Shown here: positions 51,340 through 60,873 of the stretch, piece by piece
Layout of the letters: each line of letters starts with the position of its first letter
Numbering within the stretch: position 1 is the first letter of the stretch
Source of the DNA: UBA3064 sp023258775
Lineage (GTDB): Bacteria; Pseudomonadota; Gammaproteobacteria; Burkholderiales; Burkholderiaceae_E
Reading direction: 5' to 3'
Length of the DNA: 64,000 nt
Assembly: GCA_044355655.1 (NCBI GenBank)
Contig: JBIKXS010000002.1
Coordinates: 62,001-126,000 of the forward strand
Notes under the pieces: model-generated
The model's input: only the letters and a program-made list of their open reading frames with translations
What the model was told of the DNA's origin: nothing
Databases searched by the model: none
Position numbers and translations under genes: made by a program

Positions 51340-54045
51340 ATGTCTGCATTGCCACAACAAACACCGATGACGCGTAGTGATGATCAGGATCCGCTTGAGA
51401 CACAAGAGTGGCTTGACGCGCTTGAGTCCGTACTCAAGGCCGAGGGGCCTGAGCGTGCCCATTACCTGCTCGAACGGATGATCGAACTTGCGCGGCGCTC
51501 AGGTGGCTATATTCCATTTTCACCGAATACCGCATACATCAACACGATTCCCCCGCAACTCGAAATAGCCTCACCCGGTAACGCGGAATATGAAGAGCGA
51601 ATCCGGTCTTACATCCGATGGAATGCAATGGCGATGGTGGTTCGAGCGAACAGCCACACCCCGCCAGACGGCGGTGATTTAGGCGGGCATATTGCGACTT
51701 TCGCTTCGCTGGCAACCATGATCGGTGCTGGCATGAATCACTTCTGGCACGCAGAAACGCCAGATCACGGGGGCGATTTGGTTTATTTCCAGGGCCACGC
51801 AGCACCTGGTGTTTATGGGCGTGCTTTCCTTGAGGGCAGGCTCACCGAAGATCAACTCAGTGGCTTTCGCCAGGAGGTTGATGGGAAGGGTTTGTCGTCG
51901 TATCCCCACCCGAAGTTAATGCCAAGTTTCTGGCAGTTCCCAACTGTATCGATGGGACTGGGGCCACTCACAGCAATCTATCAGGCGCGGTTTCTAAAGT
52001 ACCTACATGCCCGCGGCATCGCAGACACATCGAAACGCAAAGTGTGGGTGTTTTGTGGTGATGGTGAAATGGATGAGCCCGAATCCTTAGGCGCAATTGG
52101 TCTTGCTGCGCGAGAAAGGCTTGATAACCTGATCTTCGTGGTGAATTGCAATCTGCAGCGTCTTGACGGACCGGTTCGGGGCAATGGCAAGATCATTCAG
52201 GAACTCGAAGGGGACTTTCGAGGTGCTGGCTGGAACGTTATTAAATTGATTTGGGGTTCGTATTGGGATGCCTTGCTTGCGACTGACCGTGAGGGCATTT
52301 TGCAAAGGGTCATGGAAGAGACGGTCGACGGTGAATATCAGGCCTTTAAGGCCAACGATGGCGCATTCGTTCGCAAGCACTTCTTCGGCAAACATCCCCG
52401 TTTGCTCGAAATGGTCGCCAAGATGACCGATGATGACATTTGGCGTTTAAATCGTGGCGGTCATGATCCGCATAAAGTTTACTCAGCTTTTTATAGCGCT
52501 ATCAATCATAAAAACCAACCAACCGTTATCCTTGCGAAAACAGTAAAAGGCTACGGCATGGGTCGGGCCGGGGAGGCGAAGAACCCCACGCATCAGCTTA
52601 AGAAGCTCGACAGGCAGACAATTCTCGAATTTCGGAATCGCTTCAACATCCCATTAGCAGACGAGCAGGTTGAATCGCTGCCTTTCTATAAGCCACCTGC
52701 AGACGCGCCAGAAATGGTTTACATGCATGAGCGACGTAAAGCACTCGGCGGCTATTTGCCTGCAAGACGTATGCAGGCTGATGAAAGGCTTGCTGTTCCT
52801 GCGCTCGATGTACTAAAGCCAGTGCTCGAAGCAACGACTGAGGGGCGTGAAATCTCAACCACCCAGGCCTTTGTTCGAATTCTGACAAGCCTGCTGCGCG
52901 ATAAACATATCGGCAATCGAATCGTCCCGATCGTGCCTGATGAGGCCCGGACCTTTGGTATGGAAGGCATGTTCAGGCAGCTTGGTATCTACGCACCATT
53001 TGGTCAGAAATACACACCGGTTGATAAAGACCAGGTCATGTATTACCGCGAGGATGCAGCAGGTCAAATCCTTGAGGAAGGGATCAATGAGGCAGGTGCG
53101 ATGAGTTCCTGGATTGCGGCAGCCACCTCGTACTCGACCAACAATCGGGTCATGATTCCGTTTTATATTTACTACTCGATGTTCGGGTTTCAGCGCATTG
53201 GCGATTTGGCCTGGGCTGCCGGCGACATGCAGGCGAGAGGATTTTTACTTGGCGCGACCGCCGGTCGCACAACACTCAATGGTGAGGGTTTGCAGCACGA
53301 AGATGGGCATAGTCATCTTTTGTCGAGTACGATTCCCAATTGTGTCTCCTACGATCCGAGCTTTGCGCACGAGGTTGCTGTCATTATCCATGACGGCTTA
53401 AGGCGGATGGTCGGTAATCAGGAAAATGTTTTTTATTACATTACCCTGATGAACGAAAATTACGCACATCCCGGGCTTCGGGATGAGGATAAAGACGGCA
53501 TCATCAAGGGCATGTACTTGTTGCAAAAAGCTCCTGAGTCTAAGCTGAAGGTTCAGTTAATGGGGTCAGGGACCATCTTGCGTGAGGCGATTGCGGCGGC
53601 TCAAATGCTCGCGGATGACTGGCAGGTTGCCGCTGATGTGTGGAGTACAACAAGCTTTACTGAACTGCGCCGTCAAGCGCTCGCTTGCGAGCGTTTTAAT
53701 CTGTTGCATCCTGAAGCTACGCCAAAAGCAGCCTATGTGACTGAGATGCTTGCTTCACGCAAGGGATCGATTGTCGCGACAAGCGACTATATGAAGTCCT
53801 TTGCCGATCAGATTCGGGCATTCATACCCAAGGGTCGTGATTACAGCGTGCTGGGCACCGATGGTTTCGGTCGATCCGATTTTCGCTATAAATTGCGCGA
53901 GCATTTTGAGGTCGATCGACGCTTTGTCGTGTTGGCAGCGCTAAGGCATTTGGTCAACGAAGGGCAACTTAAGGCCTCGGTTTTAAGCGAGGCCATTGCT
54001 CGCTATCAGATCAATCCGGAAAAAATTGATCCTGCCTACGCATAA
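51340..54045 (+). CDS. aceE: Pyruvate dehydrogenase E1 component, homodimeric
   Basis: 901 residues from ATG 51340 (GAGGGAGAA ribosome site); an earlier in-frame ATG at 51292 is unsupported. Thiamine diphosphate motif GDGEMDEPESLGAIG followed by NCNLQRLDGPVRGNGKI, and the second-domain RTTLNGEGLQHEDGHSH loop are those of the single-chain AceE. It decarboxylates pyruvate and acetylates lipoyl groups of AceF. First gene of aceE-aceF-lpdA. Confidence 0.97.
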   Translation: MSALPQQTPMTRSDDQDPLETQEWLDALESVLKAEGPERAHYLLERMIELARRSGGYIPFSPNTAYINTIPPQLEIASPGNAEYEERIRSYIRWNAMAMVVRANSHTPPDGGDLGGHIATFASLATMIGAGMNHFWHAETPDHGGDLVYFQGHAAPGVYGRAFLEGRLTEDQLSGFRQEVDGKGLSSYPHPKLMPSFWQFPTVSMGLGPLTAIYQARFLKYLHARGIADTSKRKVWVFCGDGEMDEPESLGAIGLAARERLDNLIFVVNCNLQRLDGPVRGNGKIIQELEGDFRGAGWNVIKLIWGSYWDALLATDREGILQRVMEETVDGEYQAFKANDGAFVRKHFFGKHPRLLEMVAKMTDDDIWRLNRGGHDPHKVYSAFYSAINHKNQPTVILAKTVKGYGMGRAGEAKNPTHQLKKLDRQTILEFRNRFNIPLADEQVESLPFYKPPADAPEMVYMHERRKALGGYLPARRMQADERLAVPALDVLKPVLEATTEGREISTTQAFVRILTSLLRDKHIGNRIVPIVPDEARTFGMEGMFRQLGIYAPFGQKYTPVDKDQVMYYREDAAGQILEEGINEAGAMSSWIAAATSYSTNNRVMIPFYIYYSMFGFQRIGDLAWAAGDMQARGFLLGATAGRTTLNGEGLQHEDGHSHLLSSTIPNCVSYDPSFAHEVAVIIHDGLRRMVGNQENVFYYITLMNENYAHPGLRDEDKDGIIKGMYLLQKAPESKLKVQLMGSGTILREAIAAAQMLADDWQVAADVWSTTSFTELRRQALACERFNLLHPEATPKAAYVTEMLASRKGSIVATSDYMKSFADQIRAFIPKGRDYSVLGTDGFGRSDFRYKLREHFEVDRRFVVLAALRHLVNEGQLKASVLSEAIARYQINPEKIDPAYA

Positions 54046-54077
54046 TCATTCCAAGAGCCAGTTTCGGAGAAAGTCGC

Positions 54078-55430
54078 ATGCAAGTGCTCGAGATCAAAGT
54101 TCCTGACATCGGAGATTTCTCCGAGGTCACCGTGATTGAGTTGCTCGTTAAGCCGGGCGATCACATAAACATCGAACAATCGCTAATCACTGTTGAAAGC
54201 GATAAGGCATCGATGGAAATACCATCAAGCGCCGCAGGCGTGATTGAAAGCCTTCTCATCAAGCTCGGTGATAAAGTCTCAGAAGGTACGGCAATCGCTC
54301 GCATTCAGATAAACGGTGCTGGCGAGCAAGCGCTTGCCTCAGCAGCTTTGCCGCAGGTCTCGCCAGAAATTTCTAGTGCGAAGCTTGAATCAGCATCATC
54401 GTTAATTGAATCTACGACCCCGAAGGCGCCAGTTGCGCCTGCAGTTCATGCAAAAGTTTCACCGACTCACCAGGCCGACGCCGCGACACTTTTATTGGAT
54501 AAGCCTCATGCATCGCCATCGGTTCGCAAGTTTGCGCGCGAACTTGGCGTTGACCTAAGCCGAGTCAAGGGCAGTGGGGCTAAGGGAAGAATCACCCAAG
54601 TCGATGTTCAAAGCTACGTAAAAGGTGCTTTACAAAACACCCAAGCGTTAATTGAGCCCGCTGCATCATCTGGCGCTGGGTCGGGTGCAGCCTTGGGATT
54701 AATTCCCTGGCCTAAGGTCGATTTTGAAAAATTTGGAGCAATTGAGCGCAAGGCCTTATCAAGAATCAAGAAGATCTCTGGTGCCAATCTTCATCGCAAC
54801 TGGGTCATGATTCCGCATGTCACCCAGCACGATGAAGCTGATATCACTGATTTAGAGGCCTTTCGTCAGACGCTTAACGAAGAACACTCAAAGTCCGGTG
54901 TTAAAGTCACCATGCTTGCTTTCATGGTGAAGGCCATGGTGCAATGTTTGAAGCGCTTTCCAGAGTTCAATGCCTCACTCGAAGGCGATGATTTGATCCT
55001 TAAGCAGTATGTGCATATCGGCTTTGCAGCCGACACACCCAATGGTTTGGTCGTTCCTGTTCTAAAGGATGCGGATAAGAAGGGGATCCTTGAGATTGCT
55101 CGGGAAAGCGCTGATCTTGCAGCAAAGGCGCGCGAAGGGAAGCTTTCTCCGGCTGATATGCAAGGTGGATCGATCTCGATTTCATCACTTGGCGGAATCG
55201 GTGGAAGCTTTTTTACACCAATTATTAATGCGCCCGAAGTGGCTATACTGGGCGTTGGGCGAGGGCAGCTAAAGCCTCAGTGGCACACCGGGAAGTCAAA
55301 CTTTGAGCCTAGGCTGATGCTGCCGCTTTCGCTGTCTTATGATCACCGCGTGATTGACGGTGCTGCCGCTGCGCGCTTTATAAGCTACCTGGGTTTATTG
55401 CTCAGTGATTTTCGACGTGTAACGATCTAA
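54078..55430 (+). CDS. aceF: Pyruvate dehydrogenase E2, dihydrolipoamide acetyltransferase
   Basis: 450 residues: one lipoyl domain (residues about 3-75, modified Lys in ESDKASMEIPS), a Pro/Ala-rich linker, a peripheral-subunit-binding domain (ASPSVRKFARELGVDLSRV) and the acetyltransferase domain with SYDHRVIDGAAAARF. E. coli has three lipoyl domains; one is usual here, complemented by the one on E3. The lipoyl domain is closely similar to that of LpdA below. Confidence 0.96.
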   Translation: MQVLEIKVPDIGDFSEVTVIELLVKPGDHINIEQSLITVESDKASMEIPSSAAGVIESLLIKLGDKVSEGTAIARIQINGAGEQALASAALPQVSPEISSAKLESASSLIESTTPKAPVAPAVHAKVSPTHQADAATLLLDKPHASPSVRKFARELGVDLSRVKGSGAKGRITQVDVQSYVKGALQNTQALIEPAASSGAGSGAALGLIPWPKVDFEKFGAIERKALSRIKKISGANLHRNWVMIPHVTQHDEADITDLEAFRQTLNEEHSKSGVKVTMLAFMVKAMVQCLKRFPEFNASLEGDDLILKQYVHIGFAADTPNGLVVPVLKDADKKGILEIARESADLAAKAREGKLSPADMQGGSISISSLGGIGGSFFTPIINAPEVAILGVGRGQLKPQWHTGKSNFEPRLMLPLSLSYDHRVIDGAAAARFISYLGLLLSDFRRVTI

Positions 55431-55443
55431 TAAAGATACCGAC

Positions 55444-57288
55444 ATGGCAACAGTCGATATAAAACTACCCAATATTGGCGACTTTAGCGAAGTCGGCGTC
55501 ATCGAAGTGCTGGTTACCATAGGCGACCATGTCAAGCACGAGCAGTCCTTGATCACGGTCGAAAGCGATAAGGCTTCGATGGAGATTCCGTCGCCTGCAG
55601 AAGGCGTTATTGATCAGATCCTCGTTAAGCTTGGTGATAAGGTCTCAGAGGGTAGCTTGATCATGCGGCTAAATGTAGCCTCACCGACGGTATCAGCTTC
55701 AGCGGCTCAGGCAGCAGCTACGACAACAGCTACGACAACAGCGGCAGCAACAGCGCAAGGCTCAGTGCCAGTCAGTGCCCCAGCGGCCACGGCACCGTTG
55801 TCTGGCGGGCAAGTAACGCGGAGTGCGCAGGCCTTTGAACACCAGCCTTCATCACAAAGGCCGCCAACGAAGGCCGATCACTTCGATTGTGATTTGCTCG
55901 TGATAGGTGCTGGGCCTGGGGGCTACTCAGCTGCGTTTAGAGCCGCTGATCTCGGTATGAAGGTGATCCTTGTTGAGCGTTATGCCAGCCTCGGCGGTGT
56001 TTGCCTCAATGTTGGCTGTATACCCTCAAAGGCCCTCCTGCATGTGGCTGCAGTGAGCGACGAAGCTCAGCGCTTGGCAAAGCACGGTGTAAAGTTTGGT
56101 AAGCCGGAGTTCGAGCTCGATGGTTTGCGTGACTGGAAACAGTCGGTGATCAAAAAACTCACTGGCGGTCTGGCCTCGATGGCTAAAGCGCGAAAAGTCG
56201 AGCATGTGCAAGGTGATGCCAAGTTTGTGAATCCTCATGCCATCGAGGTCGATGACCAGCTTGGGTCAAAGCGCCTGATCAGCTTTTCGAAGGCAATTAT
56301 TGCTGCGGGTTCTGAAGCGATTCACCTACCATTTCTGCCTAACGACCCGAGAGTCGTGAATTCAACAGGCGCGCTTGAGCTGCCTGTCATTCCCGAGCGC
56401 ATGCTGATTATTGGTGGCGGCATTATCGGTCTGGAAATGGGAACAGTTTATTCGAGCCTCGGTGCCAGACTTGACGTCGTCGAGATGCTTGATGGCTTGA
56501 TGCCAGGCGCCGATCGTGACTTAGTGAAGGTGTGGCAGCAGTTCAACAGCCATCGATTTGATCAGATCATGCTGAAAACAAAAACAATTGGTGCAAGCGC
56601 CACAAGCGATGGGATCCTCGTTAAATTTGAAGACAGCCTTGGCAAACAATCGGAGAAGTATTATGACTTTATATTGTGTTCGGTTGGCCGGAGACCGAAT
56701 GGTATGAAACTCGGTCTTGATTCAGCCATGGTCAACTACGACGAACGCGGATTTATTCCTGTCGATGGTCAGATGCGAACCAACCAAAGTCACATCTTTG
56801 CCATTGGTGACATTGTTGGACAGCCTATGCTGGCACACAAAGCTGTCCACGAAGCTCATGTTGCTGCAGAGGCGGCTCATGGTTCTAAAGATCATTTCGA
56901 TGCACATGTCATACCGTCGGTGGCTTATACAGATCCAGAAATTGCCTGGGCTGGGCTTACAGAGGCTGATGCCGCTCGGCATGGCATCAAGGTTAACAAA
57001 TCGGTTTTTCCCTGGGCTGCTTCGGGCCGTGCTATCGCCAACGGGCGCGACGAGGGATTCACTAAACTTTTGTTTGACGCAGAGCATGGACGGTTGCTTG
57101 GCGGTGCGATTGTCGGCACGCAAGCAGGCGATATGATTGGGGAAATTGCCTTGGCTATTGAAATGGGCGCTGATGCCAGCGACATCGGCAAGACGATTCA
57201 TCCACATCCAACCCTTGGTGAGAGTATCGGCATGGCAGCCGAAGCTGCGCTTGGAATTTGTACCGATTTGCCGCCTCGTAAGCGCTAG
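55444..57288 (+). CDS. lpdA: Dihydrolipoamide dehydrogenase (E3) with N-terminal lipoyl domain
   Basis: 614 residues: a lipoyl domain (residues 1-75, ESDKASMEIPSPAEGV), an Ala/Thr/Pro-rich linker of about 50 residues (runs of TTTATTT and AAATAQ), then a flavoprotein disulfide reductase with FAD site IGAGPGGYSAAFRAADLG, redox disulfide GGVCLNVGCIPSKALL, NAD site and C-terminal catalytic HPHPTLGES. The lipoyl-E3 fusion is typical of several beta- and gammaproteobacterial PDH complexes. 13 bp after aceF. Confidence 0.96.
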   Translation: MATVDIKLPNIGDFSEVGVIEVLVTIGDHVKHEQSLITVESDKASMEIPSPAEGVIDQILVKLGDKVSEGSLIMRLNVASPTVSASAAQAAATTTATTTAAATAQGSVPVSAPAATAPLSGGQVTRSAQAFEHQPSSQRPPTKADHFDCDLLVIGAGPGGYSAAFRAADLGMKVILVERYASLGGVCLNVGCIPSKALLHVAAVSDEAQRLAKHGVKFGKPEFELDGLRDWKQSVIKKLTGGLASMAKARKVEHVQGDAKFVNPHAIEVDDQLGSKRLISFSKAIIAAGSEAIHLPFLPNDPRVVNSTGALELPVIPERMLIIGGGIIGLEMGTVYSSLGARLDVVEMLDGLMPGADRDLVKVWQQFNSHRFDQIMLKTKTIGASATSDGILVKFEDSLGKQSEKYYDFILCSVGRRPNGMKLGLDSAMVNYDERGFIPVDGQMRTNQSHIFAIGDIVGQPMLAHKAVHEAHVAAEAAHGSKDHFDAHVIPSVAYTDPEIAWAGLTEADAARHGIKVNKSVFPWAASGRAIANGRDEGFTKLLFDAEHGRLLGGAIVGTQAGDMIGEIALAIEMGADASDIGKTIHPHPTLGESIGMAAEAALGICTDLPPRKR

Positions 57289-57313
57289 TCCTGTTTTTCG
57301 AAAGCATGAGGAT

Positions 57314-57350
57314 CAGCGGTTATCGAAAGCGCTTGACCCGATGACCGCTG
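57314..57350. terminator. 12-bp hairpin between convergent lpdA and argH
   Basis: CAGCGGTTATCG (57314-57325) pairs with CGATGACCGCTG (57339-57350) with a single G-U pair and a 13-nt loop. It sits midway between the two converging stop codons and could stop or stabilise transcripts from both sides. No T-run follows on either strand, so it would not be a canonical intrinsic terminator. Confidence 0.5.
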
Positions 57351-57398
57351 ACATTAGAACGTTATCTTTGGTGAGCAATTATCGAGATAAAGCTTTTG

Positions 57399-58799
57399 TT
57401 AACGGATACCGAGCCTTTCTCGGTGGCGAGTAAGCGCTGCGAGCACCGCATCTGGCGCTGTACCCCCTGGGTGATTTCTTGCCGCAAGTGAACCTTCAAG
57501 ACTTAAGACCTCAAACACGTCCTCGTCGATCAGATTCGAACACTGTCTGAGCCTTGAAAGAGGGAGTGCACCCAAGTCAATACCCTCTTGATCGGCTTCT
57601 CGAACTGCGAGAGCAACCGCCTCATGGGCGTCGCGAAAGGGCATGCCTTTTCGAACGAGATAATCGGCGAGATCGGTTGCAGTGGCGTAGCCGCGGCCCG
57701 CGGCTTCACGCATGCGCTCGGCCTTCACCACAATACCTGCAACTAGATCGATAAAGATTAGCAAACTATCGCTGATGGTATCTGCCGTATCAAAGAGCGG
57801 CTCTTTATCCTCCTGGTTATCTTTGTTGTACGCCAGCGGCTGGGCTTTCATCAGCATCAGTAGACCCATGAGATGCCCAACAACCCGACCGGTTTTACCG
57901 CGTGCGAGTTCGGGAACATCAGGATTCTTTTTTTGCGGCATGATCGAGGAGCCGGTACAAAATCGATCGGGTAGGTCGATAAAACCAATGTTAGGTGACA
58001 TCCACAACACCAGCTCTTCTGACAATCTCGAAAGATGAACCGCAATCAGCGATGCCGCAGCGCAGTACTCGATGGCGAAGTCCCGGTCCGAAACGGCATC
58101 AAGTGAGTTTTCGCATAGGCCATCAAAGGCAAGCAAGGCAGCAACCCGCTGTCGATCGATTGGAAAGCTTGTGCCCGCAAGCGCTGCGGCGCCAAGTGGC
58201 AGTCGATTAACGCGTCGACGCAAGTCGATAAGCCGCTCTGCATCGCGCGAAAACATTTCAACATAGGCAAGCAGGTGATGAGCAAAGCTCACCGGTTGTG
58301 CCACTTGCAGGTGCGTAAAACCAGGCATCACCGTGTTTGTATGAGCGCAAGCCTGACCGACAAGTGATTGTTGCAACTTCTGAAGCAATTCACATTGCGA
58401 ATCGATCACGTCACGCAGCCAGAGACGGATATCAGTTGCGACCTGATCGTTGCGAGATCGGGCTGTATGCAAGCGCTTGCCCGCATCGCCGATCAACAAC
58501 GTCAGCCTTCTTTCGATGTTGAGATGAACGTCCTCCAAGTCGACCGACCAGACAAACTCATGACGATCGATTTCTGCCTTAATCTTGGCCATGCCCTCAA
58601 CGATCGCATTGAAATCAGCGCTGCTGATGATGCCTTGTTCACTCAACATTTGTGCATGGGCAAGAGATGCCCTGATGTCTGCCTGTGCTAAACGTTGATC
58701 GAAATCAACCGAAGCGGTGTAACGTTTAACCAGCTCGCTGACCGGCTCACTGAAGCGGGCTGACCAAGCCTCTTTTTTTCGGTCGAGTGAATTGCTCAT
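57399..58799 (-). CDS. argH: Argininosuccinate lyase
   Basis: 466 residues of the fumarase/aspartase superfamily; last step of arginine synthesis. Motifs: WSVDLEDVHLNIERRL, HTARSRNDQVATD, PGFTHLQVAQPVSFAHHLL and the signature GSSIMPQKKNPDVPE. The whole 5' region to the histidine kinase is a tandem-repeat array, so its promoter lies in or next to repeats. Confidence 0.97.
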   Translation of the reverse strand: MSNSLDRKKEAWSARFSEPVSELVKRYTASVDFDQRLAQADIRASLAHAQMLSEQGIISSADFNAIVEGMAKIKAEIDRHEFVWSVDLEDVHLNIERRLTLLIGDAGKRLHTARSRNDQVATDIRLWLRDVIDSQCELLQKLQQSLVGQACAHTNTVMPGFTHLQVAQPVSFAHHLLAYVEMFSRDAERLIDLRRRVNRLPLGAAALAGTSFPIDRQRVAALLAFDGLCENSLDAVSDRDFAIEYCAAASLIAVHLSRLSEELVLWMSPNIGFIDLPDRFCTGSSIMPQKKNPDVPELARGKTGRVVGHLMGLLMLMKAQPLAYNKDNQEDKEPLFDTADTISDSLLIFIDLVAGIVVKAERMREAAGRGYATATDLADYLVRKGMPFRDAHEAVALAVREADQEGIDLGALPLSRLRQCSNLIDEDVFEVLSLEGSLAARNHPGGTAPDAVLAALTRHRERLGIR

Positions 58800-58815
58800 A
58801 GTGCCAGGATTATAA

Positions 58816-58958
58816 GATCACTGCGTCTTTACCATGATCATTGCGTCTTTATCATGATCAGCAAGTCCTATCAGTGTCACCAAGCAAGTCCAATCAGAAT
58901 GACCAAGTCAGTACCAGGATTACCAAGTCAGTAACAGGATCACCAAGTCATTATCGGG
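58816..58958. repeat. Seven ~20-bp tandem repeats between argH and the histidine kinase
   Basis: Units start at 58816, 58836, 58856, 58876, then (after one 23-bp unit) 58899, 58919 and 58939. Two sub-types occur: GATCACTGCGTCTTTACCAT in the first two units and ATCACCAAGTCAGTAACAGG in the last three, with the middle units intermediate. The array fills almost the entire divergent argH/kinase spacer (196 bp). Confidence 0.9.
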
Positions 58959-58995
58959 AACCAGACCCAATGCCAGCTGCTCTTACTCAAACATC

Positions 58996-60057
58996 ATGAC
59001 TCGACTCGAAGTTGTCTCCAGCGAGGATGAAGCGCCGATGCCGGTGCTTCCCGACTGCGCGAATCCAGGCATTGCTTTGCGCGTTTTTTTGTTGATTCAG
59101 GCGATGCTTTTATGCGTTGCCTGGAGCGCCTCCAATCACCTTGATGAACTCGTCGCTGAATGGACAGCACAGCAGTTTGCGGTCTTGCCCGCGATGTTGA
59201 TCGGACTGCCCGTCATGAGCCTCACAAGGCGTCGCGCGCTCTTGTGGCCGGAATGGATGCAATGGTCATTCTTGCTCGGATTCTCGGCATCCTTATCGAT
59301 TATCGCAGCCTGGTGGACAGTTTCTGTGCTCGACATGATGGAGCACCAAATGCGAGATAACTGGTTTGCTTTATTGGGTCGAGGCCTCGGTGGTGCAGGG
59401 GTTGCGGCGATGATTGCCCTGGTGCTGCGCTGGCGCGAGCAAGCCCTGTCGCCGGCGCTTGATCGTGCAAGGCTGCAGGCACTTCAGTCGAAGATTCGTC
59501 CTCATTTTTTATTCAATGCACTCAATGCGGTACTCGGTCTTTTGCGCAGCGAACCGCGTCGGGCTGAATCCGTGTTGGAGGGTCTTGCGGATCTCTTTCG
59601 AATGTTGCTTCGTGACGAGCGCGAGCTCGTACCATTAGCCGACGAAGTTCGTTTCTGTCGCGATTATTTGGCGGTTGAATCTGAGCGGCTAGGAGATCGT
59701 TTACAGGTTGATTTTGACCTGGAAGAGTCTGCGCTTGCCGCACTGGTGCCACCTTTGCTGCTTCAACCGCTTTTGGAAAATGCGGTTCATCACGGCATTG
59801 AGCCTGCCGCTGAAGGTGGCAAGGTGTTACTTAAGGTTTTTCGTCGTTCCGATCGGGTACAAGTCTTGATAGAAAATCCGATGACCAGTGACGGGCCGCT
59901 ACGTGCCGGAAGACAAATGGCTTTATCAAATGTTCGACAAAGGCTCGCCTTGCTGTACGATATCGAGGCATCAATGCATATTGAACGAAGTAAGGAGTTC
60001 TTTCGACTGACGCTTGAATTCCCTTGCCGCGAGGAAAAAAAGTCTGCGCATGTCTGA
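58996..60057 (+). CDS. algZ: LytS/AlgZ-type sensor histidine kinase
   Basis: 353 residues: three to four N-terminal membrane helices (residues about 25-150), then a His_kinase domain with the phospho-acceptor in SKIRPHFLFNALNAVLGLLR and an HATPase domain with LLLQPLLENAVHHGIEP. No sensor domain is visible beyond the membrane region. It overlaps the LytTR regulator by 8 bp, the standard AlgZ-AlgR arrangement, upstream of hemC. Confidence 0.88.
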   Translation: MTRLEVVSSEDEAPMPVLPDCANPGIALRVFLLIQAMLLCVAWSASNHLDELVAEWTAQQFAVLPAMLIGLPVMSLTRRRALLWPEWMQWSFLLGFSASLSIIAAWWTVSVLDMMEHQMRDNWFALLGRGLGGAGVAAMIALVLRWREQALSPALDRARLQALQSKIRPHFLFNALNAVLGLLRSEPRRAESVLEGLADLFRMLLRDERELVPLADEVRFCRDYLAVESERLGDRLQVDFDLEESALAALVPPLLLQPLLENAVHHGIEPAAEGGKVLLKVFRRSDRVQVLIENPMTSDGPLRAGRQMALSNVRQRLALLYDIEASMHIERSKEFFRLTLEFPCREEKKSAHV

Positions 60058-60844
60058 ACAAACCAGCGTTTTGATCGTCGACGATGAGTCTCCTGCCCGC
60101 GCCCGCCTTCGCGAGTTGCTCGGCGACCTTGCCAAAGAATTTAAAGTTGAGGTGGTGGGCGAAGCTAGCTCAGGTACCGAAGCGCTAGGCATGATTGAGA
60201 GTCTGCAACCCAATGTCGTTTTTCTCGACGTACAAATGCCTGGCATGAGCGGCATCGAGTTGGCTCGTCACTTGTCCGCTCAAGCCGCACACGGCCGCAT
60301 GCTCATGCCGATGGTGGTCTTTGTGACTGCCTTTGATGAATTTGCCATCGAAGCCTTCGAGGTCCGAGCGATCGACTACCTGCTCAAACCTGTCCGGGTT
60401 GCAAGATTGTTGGACACCTTGCGGCGCATTGGGCAACGAAGCGCTGAAGAGCGGATTGAATCAACGGGAAGCGCTGCGAAGTTGCTATCGCCCAAGCGTC
60501 GTCATTTGTCGGTCCATGAGCGCGGCCGGGTTCAGTTGGTCCCCATTGAGCAGGTTATTTATCTCAAAGCCGAGATGAAGTACGTCACCATTCGGACAAA
60601 AGAGCGTGAGTTTTTGATCGAAGAGTCCTTAACCTCGCTTGAAGACGAGTTTTCGGATGTATTTGTGCGTATTCATCGAAACGCACTCGTCTCCAAAGCA
60701 GCGATTGCCGGGTTTGAGAGGGTTAGTGCCGATGGCTCAGGGGAGGGTAGTGACCCTTATTGGCAGGTGGTGCTTCATGAATTGCCGGATCGTTTGCCAG
60801 TAAGCCGTCGACAATGGTCGGTGGTGCGAAACCTCGTGTCCTAA
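60050..60844 (+). CDS. algR: LytTR-family response regulator (AlgR-like)
   Basis: 264 residues from ATG 60050 (an earlier in-frame ATG at 60014 lies inside the kinase). Receiver with VLIVDDESPARARLREL, phospho-Asp in VVFLDVQMPGMSG and Lys in DYLLKPVRV; C-terminal LytTR DNA-binding domain (VIYLKAEMKYVTIRTKEREF, HRNALVSKAAI). Cognate of the preceding kinase. Targets unknown in this organism. Confidence 0.9.
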   Translation: MSEQTSVLIVDDESPARARLRELLGDLAKEFKVEVVGEASSGTEALGMIESLQPNVVFLDVQMPGMSGIELARHLSAQAAHGRMLMPMVVFVTAFDEFAIEAFEVRAIDYLLKPVRVARLLDTLRRIGQRSAEERIESTGSAAKLLSPKRRHLSVHERGRVQLVPIEQVIYLKAEMKYVTIRTKEREFLIEESLTSLEDEFSDVFVRIHRNALVSKAAIAGFERVSADGSGEGSDPYWQVVLHELPDRLPVSRRQWSVVRNLVS

Positions 60845-60873
60845 TCTTGCTCAGAAAGCCTCCGATTCAGACG

